A stretch of 64,000 nt of DNA from Struthidea cinerea (taxonomy: Eukaryota > Chordata > Aves > Passeriformes > Corcoracidae), in contig VZTI01002650.1 in assembly GCA_013397865.1 (NCBI GenBank), positions 831,607 to 895,606 on the forward strand, read 5' to 3'. Position 1 is the first letter of the stretch, and every line of letters begins with the position of its first letter. Below are positions 28,601-43,600 of the stretch, piece by piece. Below the pieces are notes generated by a model. It was given only the letters and a program-made list of their open reading frames with translations, was not told where the DNA came from and did not search any database. Both the position numbers and the translations under genes were made by a program.

Positions 28601-31600
28601 ATCCTGGCATAGCATCTGAGAGTGAAACTCCTGAAGTATTTCCTTGTAGTTACAAAGAAATGTGGAAATAATAAGGCAGCTGTTGTAGAGGCAGCAGGAC
28701 CACACTGCAGTACCATCTGTAGGCAGTCCTCTGACCTCTCAGTGGTGAGTTAAAACAGCTTTGTTTTTGGGGTTCACTTCTAGCAATGCAGTTACTTGGA
28801 CAGAATGGGAAAAGAAAGATTTTTGACTGTAAAGGCACGTATTTTGGGTAGTCTTGGCTTTAGTTTAACAGTGGAACTGTTGAAAGAAATTTCTGAAGAC
28901 AGTTAATTTTTATACTTTTACAAAAAAGCTTACAAGCCTTTCTGCCCATTTTCCTCACTGTACTTGACTTCAGCATTTATCTAGCAGTAGTTTCCATTGT
29001 TTTTCCTTAGGTGCTAAAAGGGTCTCTGATTTTGAGAAGATCTTTTGATTGTTCGTAACGCATTATGGTGTGTCCACAGGAGATGTTATCTTCTTAATGC
29101 TAAGCTTTTTCAGCCTTTTTCAAGATACTCTTTGCACTTTAGGTGAGTTTGGCAAGCTTCTTTATGGGTGTTGGGGCAATGATTTCACAGACTGTTACTA
29201 ATACTGAAGCTTTTTATGATGATGTTTTAACATGAGAAAACAGAGTTGTATTGCAGAGCTTCATAAGTTACTCATTTATTGAAGAGTGAGTAAGTAGCAG
29301 CGAAGAATTGATGTTTGCTTCTTCAAAGAGTAAATTAAATCCTGTCTAGCAGCACCTTGTGGAGTTTTCTGTAATACACTCTTGTTTGGTATGAATAATA
29401 CCCAAACTGAATTTTTAGTCCAACAAAAAAAAAAGGCATCAACCCAACCAGTGGGGATTTATTTTTTTCTTCAGAAAAATCTTTAATTTCTCAGTCTGTG
29501 CTATGCTGTTAAGAGACTGAAATTTAACAAAGGTAGGATAAGGATTCTCTGTATGAATGACAAACTACTAGATTCATGCTTTTGTGCAGACTTGGAGAGT
29601 CTAGCATTTTAAATGGCTTCAAGTTCCATTATAAAATGTCAGTGTTTTTCAGGGTTTTTTGAAAAAACTGTCATGTTTTAATCCATATCTGAACTGCAGC
29701 AATGGAGAGACAATTTTTCGTTTTATAAAAAAAGGCTTGGACAGATTGCAGAAACCTTTCCTTCAAAGGTTTGATTTTTAAGGCTGAGTTTCAAGTTACA
29801 TTTAATTTCAATTTTGCATATGTATATACACATAGCATTTTGAATAGATTTTAAAAAACATGCATTTTGAAATACATTGGACTAATAATGAATTCAAGCT
29901 TATAAATGAGTGCCATATTTTAAGTCAGTGAAAATGTACTCTCAGGACCAAAATATGCTAATGGATGCACTGCTTGTGTAAAGTATTATTTGAAATAATT
30001 AGCAACTTCCTTGCTGAAGTAGTCTAAAATGCCCAAACCACAAGGATTTCGCATGATAAAAGTAGTGTTGTCCTTTATTTTTCCATGATCATTCTGTGTT
30101 TTCATTCCCACAGGATACTGGTGCAGCTCCTGTGCAAAACATGGCATTTCCACTCGAGCTAAAAAGCACCTCCCCATTCACTCTCACTAGGAGTAAGATT
30201 TAGATGTCTTTCCAGTTCAACCTCCAGAAAATGAAAGTTTTAGGAATAGATGGGTATTTTGGTTGGCCTGGCTCCAGCCCTGGCCACATTTCAGTGTGGC
30301 TATCCTGCCTCCATCAAGCTCTTGCAATATCAGTTGCTTGTTGGTTAGGGGAGTTCAGGATAATGTCTCTGCTGAGTGGACAAGAATTGGAGAGTCTGGG
30401 TTCTATTCCCTCATGTCCTGGACCTTCTCTGTGTTGTGTCCCTAGATGTGCTCTTGAAAGAGATGAGGTGAGCCAGAAAGCAAACAGAAATCCTGGGATG
30501 ACTAGTGCCTTTAAAGAACTATATTTGCAATGTATAAAACATATAGTGTTAACCATCTGTAGGATGGACTTTATGAAACCCATGTCCAAGAGAATGAAAT
30601 GCTCTTGGCAGAGACTTGCATCAGAAGAAATTTGGATAACGAAATTTTCTGTGATTTACTTGTTTGGATGGGGCAGTGTGACAGCTCCGTGCTTGCCATT
30701 TTACTTGCTCTTATTCCCTTGCTTCCACAGTCAAGATTTGAAAAGCAGGTAAAGCATCTATAACTCAATTCTGTGTACTTTGAAGATTTCTGTGGGTTTT
30801 CAGGTTTTAACAGTGATTTTTGGCAAGGCTGTGCGTGCAGCATTTCAGAGAGTGACCTGCTGAGTATCTGTGTTGCCATATCCAGATGCAAACTGATTAT
30901 CTACAAAGAATGTGAAGCAGTTCAGTGAATAAGTGGATTCATACTTATATAAAAAATCTGTACTGATTGTTGGCATCCTTATGTCAAGTTCTTAAAGCTG
31001 GACTAACCTGTTTTCAGGCTTTTTACTTTTATGTTCCAAGCATTACTAAAATTTTACTTATACTCCTACACACATTTATTGACAAGTGCTGTATTTATCG
31101 ACCTTGTTAATAAAAATTTGATACAGACTAGTGAATATGAAACACAGAACAACTTTAGATGCATGAGTGCTGTTCTTGGAGCATTTATATTCAAAATAGT
31201 GAGGAAAAAAAAAGGCAAGGAGGTTTTGAAAATAATTTGCTTCATCTCCTTCAGCCCTGTAAGCTTTTCACATAGTCCTAAAGGCATGTGTTTAGTGAAG
31301 GTGGTGCTAGGTTGTCCTACCAAAGACAGAATGAAGTATCAGCAAATGTATGTAACAACCTCTGACCTAATGCTGTAGGCACTTATCACGAAAATAGTTT
31401 ACATGGTGTGGCAATTGCCAGATATTTCTCAGGAATGGGGCTTCTTAAACTCACCTGTGAGACTGACATGAGATCAAAGTGTCCAGCTTTTCCACATCAC
31501 ATGCGGGTAAATGATTGAGTAGCCTTTGTATATTAAAAAACAAAAGGTTGAGCGTGGGAGATGGCATTTCTTTCAGGTATATTTCAGCGGTTATAAATAT

Positions 31601-34600
31601 TAGCATGGATCAGCGGCCTTTATTCCCTGGCAGGCTTTTTCTTGCCAACACTCCTTAATAATTGGAATCTTTTGACTATCAGTGCTGACTCACATGTCCT
31701 CATAGCTACGTAATTCAGATCAATGTTTTTGTAACTCGTGGTATGCTGGCACTACCAGTCTTCCCACTTGAAGAGAAGTACTGGATGATTCACATGCTTG
31801 GGTTTCCTTAGGCATCCACAGCTCACTGTTACACAAGAGAGAGGACTGGACAGACCCTTTCACTGACCAAGTGTGACAGCCCTGCTCCTGCCTTGCTCCT
31901 GCACAGGCTCTTTACTGATTGAAACCAGTTGTGTTACAGGTTGGGGTTATTGTTAACCTCTGCTAAGGATTCAACATTTTCTAGTACATAAAGTGGTTCT
32001 GCTGTTAAGCTTCATTGTTAGACTTAGAGTTGTTTGAACCTGGTTTCGTGTTTGTTTCATGCAATTCTGTCAGTGGTCAGTGGCTGCGCATGTGTGCACG
32101 CGCAGCGGGCGCTGAATCATGAGCCTCGTAGTTCTTGGTGTTGGCGTAAAATGTCCTGCTTGGAGCTGACAGAAAAGTGTCTCCCTGTTCCCGAAGTGAA
32201 GTGCTTTCCCCCCAGATAGGCAAAGGTGAGATGGAGCACCAGTGCAGGCAGATGTGAATGGTTCTGAGTTGTGCCAGGAGGAGGGAGTTTAGGGAAACCC
32301 TGATGGTGCTGTCGGCAGGCTTTTGCCTAACTCATGGGGTTGCTCTCTGCTGCTTTTAGCAGTGTCTTTGTTATGTGAAGTTGTGAAGCTTTGGCAGTTT
32401 ATCTGTTGCTTGCCTTGCAATTTAAAATTATGGTGTTCTTAAATGTAAAGTGATGATCATGCAGAGCTTAAATCATGAGAATGTATTATAGTTAGGTCTT
32501 TAAAATATACTAAGTACGCATTGTTGTCTGTGCATAAGCTAAGCTGTTTTAAATTTTGTTTTAGACATTGGAACCCTGCTTGTTCAAAATGGCTTGATTT
32601 TTAGTAAGCATTTCAGGTGATATTTAAATAAGTCTAAAATAGATAAAACATCTGTTTTTAAAAGACAAGATGACAGAATAAAACAAATAGTTACAGAAAT
32701 ACCACTGATATGAAGGAGCAGAGGTAAAGAACCTAATCCATGGCAGAGCCTCTTCCTATGTACATCTGGATATGTAATGCCCCAGCATGTTCCTATTGTC
32801 TTCCCAGTCAGTAATCCTTTATGTGTTGTTTCTTACTTTGCTTTAAATATTGAAGAAATAGATATGTAGCCCTGGGCTCCCAGTCGTTTTACAAATGTCT
32901 GAACAATGATCCATTGAGAGAAAAATACCTGTTTAAGAATGTAGCAAAACTTGTCTGTAACAAGCAGATCAAAGAGTCTGTAAACACAAATTTAAAAAAA
33001 AAAAAAAAAGTAAAGTGGGTCAGATGCATGACACAATTTTGAGATAAGCTGTTGATAAGCCACTGCTACAAATATTTGTTTTTGAAACTATTATAAGCAC
33101 CTGGTTGAAGGGAGCCTTAGGTCACTCTGTGCTTGAGGTCTGAACAGCGGCATCAGAGTTGGTTGTCCTCGGGAGAGCGCTGGGTGAGGTGTGCATTGGT
33201 AGCAGCAGAAGCTTTTCAACACCTTCCCTAAAATTCAGAGGCAGTTGATAAACTGGAAAATATTTCTACCTCATTATAGATTGAGCAGGGACGAGTAAAA
33301 TAGCTGTGCGTTCTGGGGTTGTGCTGAGATGGAAACTGGAGTGAGAAAATTTCCTTTAACATGGGAGCCAGTGATGGTCATCTTCTTTTTCTCTCCGAAT
33401 GAGGTGACTGCATTGAGCTCACACGTGCTCTCACAGGGTCCCACAGCCCACATGGAGGTGTGAGCGCCTTTGAGCTCAGTTTGCCCACGAGTGACCAGTA
33501 GTGACCATCTGTGTGACAGGTAGCAGCAGGGCGGCAGAGAACGGACAAGAACTGTGTGCTAGCCTGATACAGAGGATGCCACAGCAGTGTTAATGGCTAA
33601 ATGAAAAGGCAGAAGTCCCAGGTCTGCCTCTGCCTTACAGGTGAAAACCTTTCCCTTGAGGCTGCAGAATGACCATTTCAGCCTGTCCATTGGATTAGCG
33701 TATAATTGTTTCTGATTATACTCCTTTTTCTACTTACGGAAAACAATCTTCAGCTCTAGGCTTGTATTCAGTTTCTGAAGTTTAGTTCTTGCAATCTGAA
33801 TTAGACCTGCCCAGTGTGTTTGCAAGGTCAGTGCTCTTGGAGACTGCAGTGGAAACTTGTCTGGAGAGAACTGGGGAGAGCTGGAACAATGTCAGATTGT
33901 GCTGGGAAGAGCTGCTTCATGTGGGATGTCTTCAAGGAGCAATTATAAAAATAACACTTGCTGTCAGCCAATAGAGCAGTGGATAAAAAGTACAAAAATC
34001 TGCTCTGTGTTCCAGTATCTGGCAATGTAGAGCTTTTCTGTTAGAAGTTTGCATGGAGCACAGTAGTTTAAAACAGCAACTCTTCTGAACAGAACATTTC
34101 AAATTTTAAGGTTTATGAATTGGAGATTTGGTTTTTAATACTTACTAAAAAGTATATATTTTTACAGCCATAGAAAAACTTCTGACCTGTCAGAAGGTGT
34201 GCGGGCTTACAGATCTTGCTCTTTCTCCCCTTATGGATGTTTGGTAGGGAGCGTGGTGCAATTCCTCTACAGAACAAGTGTGTTATGGCTACCTGCTGAA
34301 AATGCGTTTTCCACCCAGCGTAGTGTTCTTGCCTCGCAAACCATTGAACAGGGCAATTTTCCGTGACTGGAATACTGCTGCAGGCCACCTGATCAGGAGA
34401 AGGAGTCGATGAGGCCTTCTACAGACAGCTGGAAGTACCCTCATGATCACAAGCCTTCATCACTTTCTTCAACCACTCTGGTATCTTCCAGAAAGACAGC
34501 ATAGCTGGGCACACAGGCTAGGAGAGTCCTGCAGAGCACTGGTGATAGTTTTTGACACAGGTGATGGAGGAGCCAGCATGGAGAGGTGTGATGCTAGACC

Positions 34601-37600
34601 TTGTACTAACAAACAAAGAAGGACTGGTTTGGGATGTGAAGGTTGGGGGCAGCCTTGGCTGCAGTGACCCTGACATGGTGGAGTTCAGGATCCTGTGTGG
34701 AGGAAGCAGGGCAATAAGTAGGGTCCCAGCCCTGGATTTCAGGAGAGCTGGCTTTGGCCTTCTCAGGGAGGGATTCCATGGGTTAGGGCTCTAGAAGGTA
34801 TGGTGTGAGTCCAAGTGGTTAAAGTTCAAGCATCACGGCTCCAAAGATGACCAGGGCTCTGGAGCATCTCTTAGGAGGGGACTGAGGCACCTGGACCTGT
34901 TCAGCCTGAAGAAGACAGAGAGGGGATTTTATCAATGTAGGTAAGTATCTGAAGGGAGGTGTCAAGAGGATGGAGCCAGGCTTCTTGGTTGTGCCTCATA
35001 GCAGGACAAGGGGCAACAGGCACAAAGAAAAACACAGGAAGTTCCATCTGAATATGAGGAGAACTTCTTTACTGTGAGAATGGCAGAGAACTGGAACATC
35101 TCCTTCTCTGGACATAGTTGAAACCTTCCTGGGTGCAATCCTGTACAACCAGCTCTAGATGATCCTGTGTTAGCAAGGAGATTGGACTAGAGGATCTCCA
35201 GAGGTCAGTCACTTCCAACCCCAGCCATTCTGTGATTCTGTGATTTTGGACTAATTCTGTTTATCATCCTGAGGTTAGATTTGGCAAGCAACATCTGTAA
35301 CCTACCACCATGAAAAAATTATTTCCAATACACTCTTCATTGCACTTTTCTTCAAAATTTTGCTGTCACTGGAGGATTACAGTTTTCTGCTGGAGAATTA
35401 GAAGAAAAATTGTAATATAAATTGACAGCCAATAATTCTGCATTAAAATCCCTTGACATATCAAGGCATGCAAGTTGTTTTGATTTATATGTGTGTCTGT
35501 TCAGCAGTGCACAAGCAGAAAATACCAGTTCTTTCCTTGCTGGCTTGCTGAAAAGCATGCAGCCCAAACTGACAACAGCTTTAAGGATGTAAATGAAAAA
35601 TTACCATATCACATTCATATGCAGTGCCTTTGATTTGGATGGGTCTTGGAGACTCCTAATAGTGTCTCATACGAACTAGCCTAATTTCAGAATTGCATAT
35701 CACTAAGTGTAATCTGCCCATCAAAAAGCTGTATGCACTGACCCTGTGAAATGTAAAACCAGGAAACAAAAAAATAGTACAATGTTCAGTTTAAGCTGCT
35801 GGGGAAATTTGAGCAGGCAGCATGTTCTGAGGATTTACTTTTGGATAAAGGCTAATCTGCCACTAACCTCTGTGGTTGCTGGAGAGAGAGGCTGCTCCGT
35901 TGGCACCTCTAAGCAGGGTCCTGATGCAGACAGTGTGAAATGCTGGCTGGAAGGAACCCAAGATCATCTCCTTTAACTGGAGAAGGAACCTGATGAGAGT
36001 AAATGCCTGTACCTGCAATTAATCTATATAAATACCCACAATTAATTGCATAATAAATTTGACTACTCTGTCAGCTTCCATCTTTTGCTCTGAACATTTA
36101 ACAAAGAACTCAGTGTCTGGTTGCACAAATAACAGAGAAGCTTGTGTCTGCAAAATTTATTTCTATTGTTATCATCAAAAAGCAAAATTGCAGAGAGGCT
36201 CTTTCAGGTTGGTTGGCTGTATGTGTGCTTGAGAAACATCACTGTATTTTTGAGGGATGGTATGTCCTTGCTAAAAATTTTTAGTCTCCTTGTTCAGAAT
36301 AAAATGTCCATGTTTCCATATGAGGAGCAAGCAGAGCATTTGCATTATTAAACAGCCTTAATATTTCAAAGTATAGAAAATATATGGAAAATTAACTCTT
36401 CAGGAAGATAGTAGCATCTATGTGAAAGTCCCAGCTGCTCAATATTGCCTTTTTCCAGCAGCCAGCGAGAGGAAACACATCATGGTAATGCTGTTGCTCG
36501 GCGTCAGCAAGTATAGTCACAGCAGGAAGTGTAGCCATGGCAGGAAAAGAGCCCAAGAGGAGAAAAATCCCTATAGGGTACATCCCGGCACACCCAGGGA
36601 CTTTGTGTGCCATTTCTGCCCCACAGCAGGGGCCATCCCAGGCGCTGCCCGTGGGTCACACAGGAGCTGAGTACCCGTGGCCTCCACAGGAGGGCCTGGC
36701 TGCCGGTGGGTGCCCAGCTTTTGCCAACTGCCCGATTCAGTGCTGGCGTTTTTTTAACAAACATCTCTCATAAAAGACCAGAGCTGTGAACTTGGATTGA
36801 ATTTCAGCTTGGTTGTGCCTCTTCTCCATCTGCTTCTCTCTAGGCTGTTGTATAAGCTGATGGCTTCTCACATACCTGCCACAGCAGTGTTGTCCCCAGA
36901 GGTGCCGGAGCCTGGAGTGCCTGGGAGGTTGTGCCCATGGGGAGCAGTCTGAACTGCAGCTGCTGTGCACGTTCCGTGTCCGGGGTCCTGTGCAGTCATC
37001 TGTGCTCCACACCACTGCACCAGGCAGAGCCAGGGCTGCTGGCTGGGGAAGGACCATGCAGGAGCGGGTGGTGTGGGCAGTGAGACTGAGTGAATTGGGA
37101 GCATCCAGGGACAAGGGGAAGAACCCTGCTTTGGAGCTCAGAAAGGGTACCAGTGGTGTGCCCGGACATCCATCTCGGGCGCATCCCCAGTGCCTTGCTT
37201 TCCCGCTGGAAAATGAAATAAGCAAGGCCAGTGATAGAGGGAAGGGCAGAATAAAAAAGGCCAGAGTAACTGAAGAAAAAAGTAGAGGAAAGAGAATGGC
37301 AAATGCTGCTGGTTAATTGAAGCTGTCCTTATACAGAGACTCAATCTCCCTTTTCATCAAGCAGTAAGAGAAAAAAACTATTTGATGTATCTTGTGACCA
37401 AGTCTGAAACTTGTAGGAAGAGAAAGTAGCCAGAGCTCATTCAGCTCAAAGCAGAGGCCACATCCAGAGAAGAAAGGATTTGCTTGAAGACATTTGTCTT
37501 TGATTAGTAAGAATTACCATTCCAAAACATTTGATTTTTTCAGTAATTGTTTGACCTGACATTTTGCCACTGTGTATGTATGTGTATATATACATATAAA

Positions 37601-40600
37601 AATAAATCAGAAAAAATAGACTATTCAATTGTGCTGTTTGCTTATATGCAACATAATACTTTCTGTCATGCTGTTGTAGCTTGGGAGTCAATCCATGAAC
37701 ATGACTTTCCTAAAGCAGCATTTGCCTATGGAGAGCTGTGACAGAGGCTGCACCTTGCCAGCCAGGAGACATTGCTAATCTAGGTGTATTTTCAGGAAAA
37801 CAATTTGAGATTTCCTTTTACGTCTGGGGCAAATGGGATTTTGTTCTAACCCCGGTGGCTGGCTGAGATTTGTTTGTCAACATCTGGGAGCTCCAGGCAC
37901 CGGAGAATTGGCGCCCGTGCTTAAAACCTTCTGATATCTGTTGTTTGTTTGAGTGTTGTCTGAGTGTGTGAACATGGTGCTCTTTGCTTCATAAAAGTGG
38001 TAGAGTGAAGCAAATAATGAAGTTATATTTCAGTGCTGAGACCATGTTAATTTTTCACACTAAAGATACAGTGTTTGCTCAAATGGTGTGCTGGGGTCTT
38101 TTGTTTTGTTTATATTCCAGTAATGGTAATTATCTGAACTGTTGTTTTTAGGGCTAATATTAAGTACAATTTTCTAAAGATATCACAGTTTCTGTGCTGG
38201 AAACGTTTTACTGGACAGGGTACTTAAAAAATTCTCGTTTCACCTGCGGTTGAAATCTTATGTAGTATGAAAACCCATAGCTTGTTTTAGGATGGCAATG
38301 TTAACCAGCAGTGCTTCTGAAAAGCATAGCAACTACCAATCTGTCTCTGGTGTACTAATGTTCTGAGTTTAAACAAATATGCGTAGTAGAAAACTTCAAA
38401 TAAAACAAGTGTTTTGTTTTTTTAAAGAGTTTTTTCTTTGTTTGTGTAGAGATGTTGACATCTCCTGGAAGAGTGAAACGCATTTAACCGACAGTGTGTC
38501 TCTTCTCTCTCAGATTACAGAAGTTTGTGGAGCCAAGCGCGTGGGTTATTTTGGTCCTGCTCAATTTTATATTGCTTTGAAGTTAATTGCAGCAGCACAG
38601 TCAGGGTTCCCAGTACGGATTGAGAGCATTAAGAATGGTAAGTAGCAAATTTTGCTTGCAGTGCTATGCACTTGTTTCTTACTTTCTTTAATGCTTTTCA
38701 GCTCTCCATGGTGGTAAACTCTTTCTTCTTATATTTCTATGAACAATTTTAAGGAGCAGAGAAAGAGTGGAAGGTAATGTTTCTTGCACTAAGTGAGTGG
38801 TACAAAATTGCAGTGAATTACATATATGGCAGATCTGAGATGACATCCCCCTCTGGAAAAGGCATTACAAAGGAACGGCAGGAATGACAGATGATCAGTG
38901 TGGGAGATGCATTTCTCTCTCACCTTCAGCCTCTAATCTTGACCGCTGTCCAGAGTGAGAGCTGACAGCTGCTTTGGGTGGAGGCACATTGTGGGGGACA
39001 TGAGCAGGTCAAGGAGTCCCTCTTTGCAGGGCAGATGGTAACACTCATCTGCTTTAGCAAATATTCCTGCTGAAATAAATGGGTAATGCTGATAAAATCA
39101 TAGTGCTTACTGTGAATAGGTATGAAAATATATATTAGATGTATTTTAAAACAGCTTTATTCTTCCCAATGTATTGAGAGTAATACTAAATGTACCATTT
39201 TTGGTGGAGAAGAAAGCTTCTTGAAAGAGTCTTATCTAACTCAAGTGATGAAGAGAGAAAGCAGGTCTCTTCAGCTGTGAAACCTTGATAGCAGCTTGGA
39301 GGGAACTTGGTGTTCTTGCCTTGGTGATGCACACTCTGCCTCAGCAGGGCTCAGGCTTCAAAACACAGGGCTTTTTGCTTGAGCTTGAACAGGTTTGAGC
39401 CCTTAGCTCCCATATCCCAGGTGGGCATTCAAGCCATGCCCTGAGGCTGTGCTTGTACCATCCCACTGGAGGAGCAATGCAACTGGCTGCAAGATCAGAG
39501 AGAAGGCTGGAAAGGCAGGACCTACCCATAGTCCTGCAATCAGGTCACTGCTCCCAGCACAGCTTTTGCTCTGCTGTCCCTGGTAAGGGCAACGAAATGT
39601 CAAATTCATGGGTGTTGTAAGGCACAGGGAGATGGTTCCCAGGTCTGCCCCATCCCAGGGAGGGAAGGCCAGAATAGCAAGCACATGCTGACCTGTGTGA
39701 GCTGAGCTCCCGCAGTGCAGAGCTCCTGACCAAGTGGAGGGGATCAGATGCAGTTTGGTTTGTTGCCTTGCTGGAACGGGACTTTGAACCAAGGGTGAAG
39801 AGGAGTGGCCTGGATTTGTCTGTCAGTTTTCCTTACAGACAGTTTGTGCACTCTCTCTTGCATTGCTGTCCTTTTTAAAGATGTTAATTAAAAAGAAAAA
39901 AAACCAAACCAACAAAAAAACCTCAACAAACTAAATCAGAATTCTGAACTGAGATTTACTCTGTTTTACAAGTTCAGCATATGCAAATAATCCACAAATC
40001 TGAGTGAAAACAGGTACTTGCAATCTTTGTATTGATATCCTGCTTACTTACTGTTTCAGTAAAATTTCTGTACAGCTGCTTCCAGTGCTGATTACTTTTT
40101 CTCTAGAAAATATATGAGTGCCTTTAGAATGGGGTGAGTAGTGTACCAAACTCCAATTGATTTCTTTTTCTTCGTGGCTGTAACTGTAGGTATAAAGGAT
40201 TACAGAGGTGATGGATGAATGGCTTTGCTTGGTTTTGAGCATTCTGTTAATTTTAATTGTATTGATCTTTTAGGGTGACTGTGCACAAAAATAAATGGTG
40301 TTTCTGCAAAATAATTGGGAATTGTCTTAAAGAGTGACAAAATGTCACTCTCTTGCTCTGCACAGCAGATGTGACATGGGACCTTTTGACACAGCTGTCT
40401 CTCTAGGCCTTGATGTGATCTCTGAACCCTACCATTTTTGATTTGTTCCTTTTATGATGGCAGCGTTAAGCGTACTGTGATCCTGACTGATTAATTCATC
40501 CGTCCCACAGTTTCTGTGGGAAACTATTCTTTTCATTACAGGCAAGGTTTTGAAGGCAGGAAATGAGTTTGCCGCTTGCTTTAATAACATGCACAAGGCT

Positions 40601-43600
40601 TATTTCTTTCTCTTTGCATGAAGAGATTATATATTGAGCTAGTGAATGTAGCTTTGTGTAACATTCACATTTTTTTAAAGACATAAAATAATCAAAGGAG
40701 TCCCACACACTTAAAAATGTTACAAAATATAACTAGCAGTCTTTTATAGATAAACTTTTCATTGGTTTTACAAGATGATACTGCTTAAATGTTCTGTAGT
40801 CTTCTTATGTCTGTAGTCTCAATTGAATTTTTCTCTCTCTTAATAAAGAATTGCCTCTGCCACGATTTATGGCACTGAAAAATGACACTGAAGTACGTTA
40901 TGGGACTCCAGCAGAATTCCATGGAGTTAAATTTCAGGTTCCACATGCAACTTTGGAAAAAAATTCCTACAAAAGAACAGATGAAGGGGACAAACAGGTA
41001 ACAGGCTTGTCTCCTTCAGGCCAACATGTCATTATGCATTCTTCTTTTGGGTCCAATCCTGTAAATGGTTACACTCACAGGGGCTTATTCAATTTTCCAA
41101 TACTAGACAGGAGATGAACTCCTGATGTGCAAATAATCCCCATCACGCTTGTGTTCTGGTTTTGATGCGTCCCAGTTGCTTGCCTGAAGAAAATTCTCTG
41201 TATGAGCTAGTATAAAGCTGTCAGCCCTGTAATATTCTGTGTTCTTTCAGTTTTGTCCTCCTACTTAATCCAGCACTGTTTTTTGGAGAGGAATAAGCAA
41301 AAACAGCAAATAGAAATCTGTCTGTGAAACAGAACAGGAAAGTGAGTGATTTCCCATGGCCAGTATGGTCCTTAGTCAGTTTAGAAATACTCAGTTGGAG
41401 ATGAGGTGTTGAATCATGAGCCACTATTTTTGGGTGGGGTATGGCCCTCAAGTTTTCTTTCATTTTTATCTCCCCAAGGAATAGTCCAGAAGAAATCTGC
41501 TTTTCTTTTGTCCTGAGTGAAACATTGTCCCAGCATCTGTTGTTCTGAGATGCCAGTTTAATAAAGCATCCAAGGGACATTTGTATTACCTGTATTTAGG
41601 AGAGTAGAGAGCACTTGTTCAGATACAAGAAGCTTCACAGTGCCACATAATTTTCATAAAGACTGATTTGCATAATTTTCCCCAGGCTTGACACCTTCTC
41701 CTCTGGTACTGTATCAGGTCATGTTGTAAGTGCCTGATGGAAGCACTTTTATCTTCCCAAAACATGTGCCCACGTTTATCACACAGTGTGTCAGTAACGG
41801 CGTTCCCAGCCTGAGGTCAGCCAGCAGGAGCGAGCTGATGACAAGATACACAGGTGGAATAACAGGATGAGGAAGATGAGCACGTATGCCTGTCTCTCTG
41901 TGTACTGACACCGAAGCACAACACTGCCCTCAAACCCCTGGCTCCATCTGAGTTATCTGTGTTGTGTTATATTTTCCTCTTTATTCAGTAAAATTTTTCA
42001 GGCTTACATCCTTTTCTCAAGCAATCTCAGTAAGTCAAAGGAAAGAGAAAGCTGACCCAGTGATACCTACAGATCCACAGTGTTTAAAATACTGATTCAG
42101 AGATGTAGTTTAACTTATAGTGCATTTTTTTTAATATGAAAAACAATCTCCCATAAAGAACACTCACACTATGTAAATTCAAAGCTATCCACTCACATTG
42201 AGCCTTCTACATATACTACTTCTGGCATCTTCGGAAGTAAAATATATTGAGCTGATCATTTTAAAGCTTTGCTATAGCACTGCCGTGCTTTACCCCTTAA
42301 AGGCTCAGTACCAAATCCTGTCTTGTTTGTTTTAAGCCTTTTCATGGAAATAAAGGGCCTAAGGATGCTGCAGTGTTGATTTCGTGTTTGTCCATCATAT
42401 TGTATGCACTTGGACCACTTTGCAGCTTTACTTGGTTGTTCCTTAAAATTTTTGTCTCAGAATTGTGTTTTGTGTTGGTGTATTTTTGAAGTAGGAACCC
42501 AAGTCTCCTCCGATGTCTCCAATTTGCTCACCTCCTGCTTCTCCATCTACTTACCAGAGAATACCCCTAAGTTATGGATATGGTAAAGCAAGAAGTGGGC
42601 TGGACCAGCAGCATGGAGGTAGGATAAAAATGGCAATGCACATTGTATTCATATATTTTTTCTTTTTTTTTCCCTTATCAGAAGTATCCAAATTCTAAAT
42701 GCAAGTGACAATCAGCCTAATGATTTTAAAATTCAATTAGACTTATGTTTTGGAAAATTATTCGATCAATTTATTTTGATTGTTCAATCCTGTCTTCCTA
42801 TTCACTTTCTATTAAATTAGATTTATGTGTGACTGCTCAGAAATGCTGATACCAAACCTCTGACAAGACTATGTGCAATATACCCCAGTGGCAGAGAGCC
42901 TACAAATATTGTCAGAGTGCATGATGGTTTTGGTTTTATTAGAGGGGAAGAAAAGCCTGCTCCCAATTTCAGTAGCTGCGTATTAATTTTCAGATTGGAA
43001 TCGAACCTTCCTTTGCAGGAAAGGATAATAGTATCTCTGGTTTTGTAACAGAAATAATAATAGGATGAGAGTATAAAAGCAGCCCTGCAGTGTAACTTAG
43101 GCAATTCAGACACACACAAGGCACTGCATAGGTGTTCTGGCCTTCATTTTGATGCCATTAGAGTAGGTGGCAAAACATTCAGATTTTATTAAGAGGCTAA
43201 TGGGGCAGAATCCAGTTTAACTATGGCTTTACAAGTTCCTTTTAATAGTAAAGCACCTGTGCTCTCATAATTGCAACATGTGGTGACCAAGTTGGTGGCA
43301 ATAGTAGGCACTGATGTATATCATCATCCCTCCTGCTTTAGCATTAGTGTGTTTGCAGTGAGTGAAGAGTGAAGCATGCTAGTTCTTCAGCTTTTGACCT
43401 TATTTATAAATGAGTGAAAAAAGAGCTATTCAACATGTTGAAACGCAGTACAGCTGTGATAAGAATGTGTTTGACACTATAAAGTGGCCTCCACCTGAAA
43501 ATTGTGCCAGTACTGAGTCGCAGGCATTCCCCTGCTGCTTAGGTAAACTGCAGCTTGCTCAGAGGTGGGATTAATTCTGCAACAAGCATGCTAGTGCAGT

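Larger units (their letters stand above)
4676..38513 (+). other. REPS2 intron 1 (33.8 kb)
   Basis: The intron runs from gtgggt to cttctctctcag. It holds the tail of the CpG island, CR1 fragments at about 7540-7650, 18089-18191 and 34394-35245, simple repeats, and the long hairpin at 25680-25789. GC-richer patches lie around 27240-27450 and 36420-37320. Long first introns often carry enhancers, but none can be identified here without cross-species comparison. Open frames of 100-180 codons on both strands in this interval look like chance. Confidence 0.9.

Noticed and set aside
28192..28716. 174-codon minus-strand frame in intron 1
   Set aside because: No family resemblance, and many rare residues without pattern. 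Treated as chance.
30204..30752. 182-codon + frame in intron 1
   Set aside because: No recognisable domain, no splice or retrogene signs, and length within chance for 34 kb of intron in six frames.
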